Of a stretch of DNA of 64,000 nucleotides, positions 21,084 through 29,261 are shown piece after piece (positions within the stretch are counted from its first letter, which is position 1; each line of letters opens with the position of its first letter). The notes beneath the pieces were generated by a model. That model had not been told where the DNA came from, made no database searches, and saw nothing but the letters and a program-made list of their open reading frames with translations. The DNA comes from Streptomyces olivaceus. Lineage in GTDB: Bacteria > Actinomycetota > Actinomycetes > Streptomycetales > Streptomycetaceae. Location: positions 186,001 to 250,000 of the forward strand of contig NZ_JOFH01000015.1 in the NCBI RefSeq assembly GCF_000721235.1, read 5' to 3'. The translations under genes were made by a program, and so were the position numbers.

Positions 21084-22343
21084 CAGTTCGGCGAGGATTC
21101 GCTCGGCGTGGTCGGCGCGTACCTGCTTGTCGGCGACGAGCCGGGCGACGACGACGGGGGCCTCCTCGGCCGTCGCGCCCGCGGTGAGCGCCACGTTGCG
21201 CGCGTGCAGGGACATGTGCCCGCGCTGGATGCCCTCGGTGGCCAGGGCCCGCACCGCGCCGAAGTTCTGGGCCAGTCCGACGGCGACGACGGTCTCCGCG
21301 AGGTCGGCCGCGGTGGTGGTGCCGAGCAGGGCGATCGCGGCCTGCGCCACGGGGTGCAGCCGGGTCGCGCCGCCCACCAGGCCGACGGGCATGGGCAGTT
21401 CGAGCGTTCCGACGATGTTCCCGTCGGCGTCCTTCTCGAACCGGGAGAGCGAGGTGTAGCGCCCGTCCGGGGAGACGGCGTGGGAGTGCGCGCCGGACTC
21501 GACCGCGCGGGTGTCGTTGCCGGTGGCGAGCACGACGGCGGAAATGCCGTTCATGATCCCCTTGTTGTGGGTGGCCGCCCGGTACGGGTCGGCCTCGGCG
21601 AGCGCTGCGGCGTGCACGATGTCGTCGGCCACGGCCTGCCCGCCGAGCGCCTCGGCGTCGAAGACCGCCCGGGCCCGGGCGAGGCGGAGGTCGGCCTTGT
21701 TGGTCAGGATGCGCAGCAGCGTACGGCCGCCCGCGATCTCCCCGGCCCGGTCGGCGACCGCCTCGGCCATGGTGTTGACCGCGTTGGCCCCCATCGCGTC
21801 GCGGACGTCGACCCGCAGGTGGGCGACCACGTAGGTACCGGCGCGCGAGGGCACCACCCGGACCGAGAGGTCGCGGACCCCGCCGCCGAACTCGACCAGC
21901 TTGGGGTCCTGCGCGTCGGCCAGTCGCATCAGCTCCTCGCGGGCCTCCAGCAGCCTGACCCGGCCGGCCTCGGGGTCCCGGACCCCGACGATCTGCACCT
22001 GGGCCTGCATGACGGGGTCGGTGGAGGAGGTGAAGAATCCGCCGTGCCTACGTGCCACCTTCGCGGAGTTGGAGGCGGCGGCGACCACCGAGGCCTCCTC
22101 CGTGGCCATCGGCACGAGCACCTCCCGGCCGTTGACGACGAAGTTGGTCGCCACCCCGACGGGCAGCGCCATGACGCCGACCACGTTCTCGATCATGTGG
22201 TCGGCCAGGTCGAGACCGAGACCGTGCTGCGGTGCGAAGGCGGCGAGGCGCTCCGGGTCGACGGCGGCGGACTCCGCGACCGTCCTGCGGCGGTCTTCGA
22301 CGGACAGGTCCCTCAGACCCTGGACACGGCTGGTGCGCGGCAT
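21069..22343 (-). CDS. mvaA: Class II (degradative-type) HMG-CoA reductase
   Basis: Cytosolic oxidoreductase of 424 residues, interconverting mevalonate and HMG-CoA. It is short and lacks membrane segments, as class II enzymes do. Catalytic residues align with Pseudomonas mevalonii: E83 (MATEEASVVAAAS), K261 (THNKGIMNG), D277 (GNDTRAVE) and H376 (GHMSLHARN). The start is ATG 22343 behind GGAGG. It is not in a mevalonate-pathway operon (no mevalonate kinase or IPP isomerase nearby) but sits with HMG-CoA lyase, which favours mevalonate breakdown over synthesis. It is divergent from a GAF/PucR regulator. Confidence 0.92.
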   Translation of the reverse strand: MPRTSRVQGLRDLSVEDRRRTVAESAAVDPERLAAFAPQHGLGLDLADHMIENVVGVMALPVGVATNFVVNGREVLVPMATEEASVVAAASNSAKVARRHGGFFTSSTDPVMQAQVQIVGVRDPEAGRVRLLEAREELMRLADAQDPKLVEFGGGVRDLSVRVVPSRAGTYVVAHLRVDVRDAMGANAVNTMAEAVADRAGEIAGGRTLLRILTNKADLRLARARAVFDAEALGGQAVADDIVHAAALAEADPYRAATHNKGIMNGISAVVLATGNDTRAVESGAHSHAVSPDGRYTSLSRFEKDADGNIVGTLELPMPVGLVGGATRLHPVAQAAIALLGTTTAADLAETVVAVGLAQNFGAVRALATEGIQRGHMSLHARNVALTAGATAEEAPVVVARLVADKQVRADHAERILAELRSGG

Positions 22344-22528
22344 ACGGCCCTCCACTGCGTTGTGGCCACCGAAACCCTCGGTGCACTGGCCGACGCTAGT
22401 GCGGACTCCGGACGCGAGGTACGGACCGACGGCACACACAAGTGCGATACCCTCTGTACGATCGGCCCAGCGCCCCCCGGGTCGGGGCAGCGGTCCGACA
22501 CCGCCGGAGACCGAAAGGCGGCGCCCGT
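22344..22528. promoter_or_regulatory. Divergent promoter region, HMG-CoA reductase / PucR-type regulator
   Basis: A minus-strand TAGCGT (22393-22398) could be a -10 for the reductase, without a clear -35. TACGGACCG near 22418-22426 resembles the TATGGACCG part of the long palindrome upstream of the hyuA-like gene, so the regulator may bind both sites. Confidence 0.3.
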
Positions 22529-24649
22529 ATGAGTTCCTCGGCATCTTCTGCGTCCTCTGCACCTTCTGCGTCCCCTGCACCTTCTACTTCTCCCGCACCT
22601 TCTACTTCTCCTGCGTCCCCTGCGGACGGGCCGGGTGTCCCGGTCGGCACGGTCGTCGCCCTGCTGGAGGCGGCCGGTGCGGAGCGGGCGGTCGACGACG
22701 CCGAGATCAGGGACCTGCTCACGGGCTCGGGCCTGCCGCCGGACGCGGTGGCCCGCGTCGGTGACGGCGTACGGCACCTGCGGGCGGGCTCGGAGCGGTG
22801 GCGGCGGCGCGGGCGGGAGCTGTCCGCGCTCTCGTCGAGCGTCCGCGAGCTGGCGCAGCTCCGGGACGTCGACGTGCTCCTGGAGCGCCTGGTCGAACGC
22901 GCCCACGACCTCGTCGGGACGGACATCACGTACTTGTCCGAGTTCGACGTACGCACGCACGAGCTGCGGGTGCGCACGACCCTGGGGACGACGGCACCGA
23001 CCTTTCCCGGGCTGCGCGTCCCGCCGGGCATGGGGCTGGCCGGGCGGGTGGCGGAGACCCGCCTCCCCTCCTGGACGTCGAGCTACTTCACCATGTCCCA
23101 GGCCCCACACGACCCGCAGATCGACGCCACGGTGGCGGCCGAGGGCATCTCCTCGCTGCTCGGCGTGCCGCTCCTGGCCGGCGACGAGGTCATCGGCGTC
23201 CTGTTCGCCGGGAACCGGATCGAGCACGCCTTCTCGCCGGAGGAGATCTCCCTCCTCTCGGCCTTCGCCGACCACGCCGCCGTCGTGCTGCAGACCGCCC
23301 GGCTGCTGGCCCGCGCGCAGGACGCCGCGGACGAGACCCGGCAGGCGTACGACCAGCTCGCCCGGCACGTCGAGGCGATGGAGCGGGCCAGCGGCGTCCA
23401 CTCCGACCTGACCGCGCTGGTCCTGCGGGGCGGCGACGCCACCGCGGTGGCCGAGGCGCTGGGCAAGGCGCTGCGCTGCCGGGTGACCATCCTCGACGCC
23501 GGTCTCACCGTGTCCACGACGGCGTCGGGTCCCGGCGGCGCCGGCTCGCCCCCGGCCACCGGCACCGACCCGGCGGCCCGGGACCTCGGCAGCAACCCGG
23601 CCGCACGGGACCACGGCACCACACCGGCACGGGACCACGGCACCGCCGACCCCGGGCAGCGGGCGGACGCCGTCCGCCGTGCCGTGGACGAGAGCCGCCG
23701 CAGCGGGCGCTGCGTGCCGCTGGCCGAGGGCGGCCGGGAGGTCGTCGTGGCCGTGGTCGCCGGCCGGACGCTGCTCGGCGCGCTGGTACTGGAGCAGGGC
23801 GCCGTCGAATTCGGCCCGGTCGAGCACCGCACCGCCGAGCGCGCGGCGCAGATCACGGCGCTGCTCAGCCTGAAGCAGGACGCGCTGGCGGAGGCCGAGC
23901 AGACGGTGCGCCGGGACCTCCTCGCGGATCTGCTCGCCGACGACCCGCAGCGCCGGGCGGGGGTGGCCCAGCGGGCGCAGGCACGCGGCATCCGGACCGA
24001 CCGACTCGCCTCCCTCGTCGTGGTCTCCCTGCCGGCCGAGCTGCGCCACTCCGCGGCCCGTGCGGCGGGGCGCGCGGCCGGCCCCTGCGGCCTCATCGGG
24101 GAGCACGCCGACTGGGTGGTCTCGCTGACCACCGAGACGGACCCGGCCGCGGCGGCCGGCCTCGTGCACACCGCGGTACGCCGGGCGCTCGGGCATCCGG
24201 TCCTCGCGGTGGGAGCGGAGCTGGGCGAGGTCCCGGACGGTGTGCGGGGGCAGGTCGAGGCGGCCGGCGCGTGCGCGCGCGTCCTGCCGGCGCTCGGTGT
24301 CACCGACACCGCGGCGACCACCGACGAGTACCTGCCGTACACCGCGCTCTTCGGCCCCGGTGAGGCGCGGGTCGACGCCTTCGTGCGGCGGGTGCTGGGC
24401 CCCGTCCTGGACTGGGACGCCGAGCGCGGCGGGCACCTCCTCGCGACCCTCGCCGCCTACCTCGACAACCGGCTCAGCCCGGTGGCCACGGGCCGGGCGC
24501 TGCACCTGCACAAGAACACCGTGCTCCAGCGGCTCGACCGGATCGGCGAGCTGCTCGGCGAGCAGTGGCAGGCACCGGAGCGGCTCTTCCGCATCACCGT
24601 GGCGGTCCGCATCGCACACCTGACGGCCGCCCGGCCCGGCCCCGCGTAG
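22529..24649 (+). CDS. GAF-domain PucR/CdaR-type transcriptional regulator
   Basis: Regulator of 706 residues. A low-complexity Ser/Ala/Pro N-terminal tail (about residues 3-32) precedes a short alpha-helical segment. A GAF sensory domain follows (about 105-250, DVDVLLERLVERAHDLVG to LLSAFADHAAVVLQ), then a GGDEF-like/PucR central region, and the PucR C-terminal helix-turn-helix (LLATLAAYLDNRLSPVATGRALHLHKNTVLQRLDRI, about 640-680). The start is ATG 22529 with GAAAGG upstream. It lies between the HMG-CoA reductase operon (divergent) and the hydantoinase/CoA-transferase operon (same direction), and probably controls both. The GAF ligand is unknown. Confidence 0.87.
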   Translation: MSSSASSASSAPSASPAPSTSPAPSTSPASPADGPGVPVGTVVALLEAAGAERAVDDAEIRDLLTGSGLPPDAVARVGDGVRHLRAGSERWRRRGRELSALSSSVRELAQLRDVDVLLERLVERAHDLVGTDITYLSEFDVRTHELRVRTTLGTTAPTFPGLRVPPGMGLAGRVAETRLPSWTSSYFTMSQAPHDPQIDATVAAEGISSLLGVPLLAGDEVIGVLFAGNRIEHAFSPEEISLLSAFADHAAVVLQTARLLARAQDAADETRQAYDQLARHVEAMERASGVHSDLTALVLRGGDATAVAEALGKALRCRVTILDAGLTVSTTASGPGGAGSPPATGTDPAARDLGSNPAARDHGTTPARDHGTADPGQRADAVRRAVDESRRSGRCVPLAEGGREVVVAVVAGRTLLGALVLEQGAVEFGPVEHRTAERAAQITALLSLKQDALAEAEQTVRRDLLADLLADDPQRRAGVAQRAQARGIRTDRLASLVVVSLPAELRHSAARAAGRAAGPCGLIGEHADWVVSLTTETDPAAAAGLVHTAVRRALGHPVLAVGAELGEVPDGVRGQVEAAGACARVLPALGVTDTAATTDEYLPYTALFGPGEARVDAFVRRVLGPVLDWDAERGGHLLATLAAYLDNRLSPVATGRALHLHKNTVLQRLDRIGELLGEQWQAPERLFRITVAVRIAHLTAARPGPA
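22538..22627 (+). repeat. Low-complexity Ser/Ala/Pro-coding repeat at the regulator 5' end
   Basis: Tandem copies of a roughly 12-15-bp unit related to TCTGCGTCCCCTGCACCTTCT encode SASSAPSAS- and PAPSTS-type tracts. The stretch uses T-ending Ser, Pro and Thr codons that are rare elsewhere in the window, so its G+C is visibly lower. Repeat slippage could change the tail length in steps of whole units. Confidence 0.6.
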
Positions 24650-24664
24650 CCGGTCCGGACCGGC
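24649..24664. terminator. Perfect 16-bp palindrome at the PucR-type regulator stop
   Basis: GCCGGTCC followed directly by GGACCGGC begins at the last base of the TAG stop. It could be a compact terminator hairpin. The CCGG(A/T)CC core also resembles part of the downstream operator palindrome, so a regulatory role is possible. Confidence 0.35.
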
Positions 24665-24723
24665 ACGTTCCCCTCCCCCGGGCCGGATGGCCGACATGCG
24701 CGCCTGTTCGATGTGCCGTCCGC

Positions 24724-24761
24724 CCATGTGCGACCGCCAAATATGGACCGGTCGCCCATGG
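24724..24761. promoter_or_regulatory. Long inverted repeat upstream of the hyuA-like operon
   Basis: Arms CCATG-t-GCGACCG and CGGTCGC-c-CATGG are complementary at 12 of 13 positions around a 12-nt spacer (ccaaatatggac). The centre lies about 160 bp before the hyuA-like start. Size and symmetry suit an operator for a dimeric regulator, most simply the GAF/PucR protein encoded just upstream. Confidence 0.6.
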
Positions 24762-24902
24762 TCCGGGGTGATCCGGCCCACGTAGCGTCCAGGCACGGCG
24801 CTGAGACCGAGAGGTGCACCGGAGGGAGGCCGCGCCTCGTGGGCGACTTCTCGCCACCTCGGCCCGGACGAGCAGCCCCGACGCAGTCAAAGGAGACAGC
24901 GC

Positions 24903-26960
24903 ATGACGCTTCACGTGGGCATCGACGTCGGTGGCACGTTCACCGACGCCGTGGCGGTCGTCGACGGCCGGGCGGTGCGCGGCAAGGCCTTCTCGACCAA
25001 GGACGTGACCACCGGCATCCTGGACGCGCTGGCCGTGCTCCAGGAGCGGGCCGGCCTGGCGGAGGCCGCGTTCTTCGCCGCCGTGGACCGCTTCGTGCTC
25101 GGCAACACCATCGTCACCAACGCGGTGGACGAGCAGAAGTACGCCCCCGTGGGGCTGCTGACCACGCAGGGCTTCCGCGACACCCTCCGGATCGCGCGTT
25201 CCGCCCGGACCGACGAGCGCGACCCGCACCGGATGGCGGCGCCTCCGGACATCGTCGAGCGGCGCCGCATCGTCGAGGTCGCCGAACGGATCGACGCGCG
25301 CGGCGAGGTGCTGGTGCCGATCACGGACGCCGGCATCGCCGCCGCCGTCGACGCGGCGCTTGCGGAGGGCGCCGAGAGCCTGGCCGTCTGCCTGCTGTGG
25401 TCGTTCCGCAACCCGGCGCACGAGAAGGCGGTCGGGCAGTACCTGGACAAGCACCGTCCCGACGTGCCGTACACGCTCTCCAGCACGCTCACCCCCGTCT
25501 ACCGCGAGTACGAGCGGATGGTGACCACCGCCCTGGACGCCGCGGTGAAGCCGCTCGTGGCGTCGCACTTCGACCACCTCGCCCGGGAGCTGCGCCGCCG
25601 CGGGCTGCGGACCCGGGTGCAGATCATGCAGGTCCACGGCGGCTTCCTGTCCGTGGAGGAGACCGGCAAGGCACCGATCTCGATGTTCAACTCCGGTCCG
25701 GTCGGCGGTGTCACCGGTGCGCGGCTGCTGGGCAAACAGCTCGGTCGGCGGCGCGTGCTGACCGCGGACATGGGCGGCACCAGCCTGGACGCGGCGGCGA
25801 TCCTGGACGACGAGTTCCGGCTGCTGCCCCGGGCGGAGATCGGTGGTCTGCCGACCAGTCTGACGGCGGTGGACATCGAGACGATCGGCGCGGGCGGCGG
25901 CAGCCTGGCCTGGGTCGACGGGCGCAACCTGCTGCGGGTCGGCCCGCACAGCGCCGGCTCCACGCCCGGTCCGGCGTGCTACGGCAAGGGCGGCGCCCGG
26001 CCCGCGGTCACCGACGCCGCGCTGGTGCTCGGGCTGATCAACCCGGAGTACTACCTCGGCGGGACCGTCCCCCTCTACCCCGATCTGGCCCGGCAGGCGC
26101 TGCGCACCCACGTCGCCGAGCCGCTCGGCCTCACCGGGGACGAGGCCGCCCAGGGCGTGTACCGGCTGGCGGCCTCGCAGATGTCCAACGCCCTGCGCAA
26201 GATCACCGTGAACCGGGGGCACGATCCCCGTGAGTTCACCCTGGTCGGCTTCGGCGGCGCCTGCGGACTGTTCGCCGCGGCCATCGCCGCCGAGGCGGGG
26301 GTCCGGGAGGTCGTCGTACCCCGCAACGCGGCCGTGTTCTCCGCCTACGGCCTCATGCACGCCGACTCGGTGTTCTCCGCCGTGCGGACCAGCCCCTGGA
26401 CCATGGACCAGCCGGCCGCCGCGCTGGACCGGGAGTTCACCGCGCTGGAGGAGCGCGCCGAGGCGTGGTTCGAGGCGGAGGGCATCGAGGAGGACCGGCG
26501 CGAGCTGTACCGCGAGGCGGACATGAAGTTCGTCGGGCAGATCTTCGAGGTCACCACCAGACTGCCCGCCGGAACGTTCGGCGAGGCGGACAAGGAGGCG
26601 CTGCGCGCGCGGTTCGTCGCGGACTACGAGGAGGAGTTCGGCGACGGCACCGCATGGAGCGAAGCGGAGATCCTCCTGGTCAACACGCGGGTGCGGGCGG
26701 TCGGGCGCAGCGAGGTGCAGACCACGGCCGGCGACGCGGCGGCCGGGGAGGAACGGCACGTGCCCGGCCGGCGCGAGGTGCTCGATCCGCTCACCGGGGA
26801 GCGGCTGGAGGTCGACGTGCACCGGGGCTTCGGTGCCCTGGGCCGGGCTTCGGGTCCCTGCCTCCTGGAGGAGCCCGACACCACGGTGTACGTGCCCGGC
26901 GGCGCGAGCGTCGAACTCACCGACGGCGGCGACTTCCTGCTGCGGCTCGCCGATTGCTGA
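24903..26960 (+). CDS. HyuA-family ATP-dependent hydantoinase/carboxylase subunit A
   Basis: ASKHA-fold ATP-binding subunit of 685 residues. The phosphate-binding loop GIDVGGTFTD is at residues 6-15; a central FNSGPVGG and a second ADMGGTSLD motif follow, with IGAGGGSLAWVD and GPACYGKGG typical of the hydantoinase A/oxoprolinase family. The family includes N-methylhydantoinase, 5-oxoprolinase, and acetone and acetophenone carboxylases. The start is ATG 24903 behind AAGGAGACAG. It is the first gene of a four-gene operon with HyuB, a CoA-transferase and an enoyl-CoA hydratase. That partnership suggests opening or carboxylation of a substrate that is then activated with CoA, but the substrate cannot be read from the sequence. 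Confidence 0.87.
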   Translation: MTLHVGIDVGGTFTDAVAVVDGRAVRGKAFSTKDVTTGILDALAVLQERAGLAEAAFFAAVDRFVLGNTIVTNAVDEQKYAPVGLLTTQGFRDTLRIARSARTDERDPHRMAAPPDIVERRRIVEVAERIDARGEVLVPITDAGIAAAVDAALAEGAESLAVCLLWSFRNPAHEKAVGQYLDKHRPDVPYTLSSTLTPVYREYERMVTTALDAAVKPLVASHFDHLARELRRRGLRTRVQIMQVHGGFLSVEETGKAPISMFNSGPVGGVTGARLLGKQLGRRRVLTADMGGTSLDAAAILDDEFRLLPRAEIGGLPTSLTAVDIETIGAGGGSLAWVDGRNLLRVGPHSAGSTPGPACYGKGGARPAVTDAALVLGLINPEYYLGGTVPLYPDLARQALRTHVAEPLGLTGDEAAQGVYRLAASQMSNALRKITVNRGHDPREFTLVGFGGACGLFAAAIAAEAGVREVVVPRNAAVFSAYGLMHADSVFSAVRTSPWTMDQPAAALDREFTALEERAEAWFEAEGIEEDRRELYREADMKFVGQIFEVTTRLPAGTFGEADKEALRARFVADYEEEFGDGTAWSEAEILLVNTRVRAVGRSEVQTTAGDAAAGEERHVPGRREVLDPLTGERLEVDVHRGFGALGRASGPCLLEEPDTTVYVPGGASVELTDGGDFLLRLADC

Positions 26961-27059
26961 CCACCGTCCGGCCGATTGCTGACCGCCGACCGGCCGACCA
27001 CTGACCGCCGACCGGCCAACCGCTGACCACCGTCCGGCAGACCGCTGTTCGCCGTCCGG
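26950..27059. repeat. Five 22-bp tandem repeats covering the hyuA-like stop codon
   Basis: Units start at 26950, 26972, 26994, 27016 and 27038, with consensus CCGAYYGCTGACCRCCGWCCGG and few mismatches. The first unit contains the end of the coding sequence and its TGA; the others fill the gap to the hyuB-like gene. The array probably grew by duplication of the 3' end, and each unit carries a TGA in the same relative place. Confidence 0.8.
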
Positions 27060-27107
27060 CCGCCCTCGCCGCCCCTCCCCTCGTCCGCCCTCGTCGAAGG
27101 AGACGAC

Positions 27108-29261
27108 ATGACCCGTGCCGCCCGCGCCCTGCCCGAGGGTTTCGACCCCGTCACCCTCGAAGTCATCCGTATGCGCCTGGACTCCATCGTGGAGGAGATG
27201 GGCATCGCGATGATCCGCTCCTCGGGGTCCCCGGTGATCACCGAGGCGGGTGACTTCAACACCGCCCTGTTCGACCCCACCGGGCGCATCTACGCCTACT
27301 CCGACTACGTGCAGTTCCACATCGGCTCCGGCAGCGTCGCCGTACAGAACCTCGTGAAGGCGATCGAGGGCGAACATCTCTCCCCCGGTGACGCCTTCAT
27401 CTGCAACGACCCGCACACCGCGGGCGCCAGCCACCCGCCCGACACCAACGTGATCTCACCGATCTTCCACGACGGGGAACTGATCGGCTGGGCTCAGTCG
27501 CAGGCGCACCTCGTCGACGTCGGCGGGATGACCCCGGGCGGCTTCGCCCCCGGTGCCCACGACTGCTACAGCGAGGCGCTGCGGCTGCCGCCCGGCGTCA
27601 AGATCTTCGAGCGGGGCGAGCCGGTGGAGTGGGTGCGCCGCATCCTGCTCAACAACGTCCGCATGCCCGCGCTGTTCTGGAACGACGTGCGCTCCCTGGT
27701 CGCCAGCAACAACACGGGCATCCGCAGGCTCCTGGCCACCGTGGAGGAGTTCGGCGCCGAGCGGTTCCGCGAGTACACCAGGCACTCCTTCGAGTTGGCC
27801 GAGCAGGTCGTACGCGACCGCGTCGCCCTGATCCCCGACGGCACGTACACCGCGGAGGAGTGGACCGAGCACAACGGGCACGTGGACGAGCTGTACCGGG
27901 TCGCGTGCACGATGACGAAGCGGGGCACCCAGGTCACCTTCGACTTCACCGGCTCCAGCGAGCAGACGGACGGCTTCGTCAACTGCAGCTACGGCGCGCT
28001 GGTCGGCAGCGTGGCCTCGGCCGTCGTACCGATCCTCGCCTGGGACGTCCCGTTCAACGAAGGGGTGATGACCGCGTTCGACATCGTCGCCGAGCCCGGT
28101 TCGCTGGTGAATCCGCGCCCGCCGGCGCCGATCAGCAACGGGCACCTCACCACCGGTGCCCGGGTCAGCCGCGTCGTCACCAAGCTGATGAACGAGGCGT
28201 GCCGCGGCAGCGACGCGCCGGCCGTCCGGGACCGCACACAGGGCTCGTGGGCCGACTCGTGGACCGGCGGCATCTCGGCCGGCACGACCGACGGCGGCGA
28301 GTACTTCGTGCTGTTCAACATGGACGGCGGCGGCACGGGCGCCGGCGCCCAGCCGGAGGCCGACGGGCTGGACTGCGCCGGGATGATGACGCAGGTCAAC
28401 AACATGCTGCCCGACGTCGAGATGAACGAGATGCTCTACCCGGTGCTCTACCTGTGGAAGCAGCTCAGCACCGAGAGCGCGGGGCACGGAGCGCACCGCG
28501 GCGGCCTCGGTCTGCGCTTCGCCTGGACCCTGCACGGTGCGCGGGAGGTCACGCAGACCGTGTTCGCCCCGAGCGCCCAGGTGACCGCGGAGGGCTTCGG
28601 CGGCGGTCTGCCCGGTGGCGGCAGCGGTCACGAGATCTGGCGCGGGACCGACGTCCGCGACGCGTTCGCCGAGGGCCGGGTGCCCACCCGTGACTCGCTC
28701 GGGGCGGACCACCGCGAGCTGCTGGCGGTCAACCAGCAGTCGGTGACGGTCCGCTCCGGGGACGTGCTGGTGCAGTGGATCGCGGGCGGCGGCGGTTACG
28801 GCGACCCGTTGCTGCGTGACCCGCGGCGCGTGGCCGACGACGTCCGCGACGGGTACGTGACCGCCGGGACGGCACGGTCCGCGTACGGCGTCGTCGTCAC
28901 CGACGGGGCTCTCGACGGGTCCGCCACCGAGCGCGCCCGGGCCGGGATCCGCCGCGAACGCCTGGGCACCGCACCGTCCCTGGACGTCACCGCCGCGGAC
29001 GCCGGTGCCTCGGCGCCCCGCCGGGACGCCGACGGCTGGTACGTGCCCGCCAGCGGAGCCCGCCTGGGCAGCGGCGAGGACTGGCACGACCTGGCCCACC
29101 GGCACACCTGGACCGCGGCCGACCGGCTGGCCGGACACGGTGTCCGCGTCCGGCCCCGCACCGGCGGCCGCCGCGTACTGATCGACGAGTTCTACAGCCC
29201 CGCCTGCGGCACGCTCCTGGAGGCACGCCTGCGGGTGAGCACCGAAGGAGCCGACGCGTGA
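27108..29261 (+). CDS. HyuB-family hydantoinase/carboxylase subunit B
   Basis: Partner subunit of 717 residues (family members are about 550-770). The sequence begins FDPVTLEVIRMRLDSIVEEMG and shows SGSPVITEAGDFNTALFD, ICNDPHTAGASHPPD, GWAQSQAHLVDVGG, the long GSWADSWTGG region and GGGGYGDPLLRDP at the end of the core, all family hallmarks. The C-terminal 110 residues extend past the core. The start is ATG 27108 behind GAAGGAG. It overlaps the CoA-transferase gene by 4 bp (GTGA). It forms a complex with the A subunit in characterised relatives; the ligand here is unknown. Confidence 0.88.
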   Translation: MTRAARALPEGFDPVTLEVIRMRLDSIVEEMGIAMIRSSGSPVITEAGDFNTALFDPTGRIYAYSDYVQFHIGSGSVAVQNLVKAIEGEHLSPGDAFICNDPHTAGASHPPDTNVISPIFHDGELIGWAQSQAHLVDVGGMTPGGFAPGAHDCYSEALRLPPGVKIFERGEPVEWVRRILLNNVRMPALFWNDVRSLVASNNTGIRRLLATVEEFGAERFREYTRHSFELAEQVVRDRVALIPDGTYTAEEWTEHNGHVDELYRVACTMTKRGTQVTFDFTGSSEQTDGFVNCSYGALVGSVASAVVPILAWDVPFNEGVMTAFDIVAEPGSLVNPRPPAPISNGHLTTGARVSRVVTKLMNEACRGSDAPAVRDRTQGSWADSWTGGISAGTTDGGEYFVLFNMDGGGTGAGAQPEADGLDCAGMMTQVNNMLPDVEMNEMLYPVLYLWKQLSTESAGHGAHRGGLGLRFAWTLHGAREVTQTVFAPSAQVTAEGFGGGLPGGGSGHEIWRGTDVRDAFAEGRVPTRDSLGADHRELLAVNQQSVTVRSGDVLVQWIAGGGGYGDPLLRDPRRVADDVRDGYVTAGTARSAYGVVVTDGALDGSATERARAGIRRERLGTAPSLDVTAADAGASAPRRDADGWYVPASGARLGSGEDWHDLAHRHTWTAADRLAGHGVRVRPRTGGRRVLIDEFYSPACGTLLEARLRVSTEGADA

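Noticed and set aside
26950..27059. CRISPR array
   Set aside because: Repeats are directly adjacent 22-bp units without spacers, and no cas genes occur in the window.
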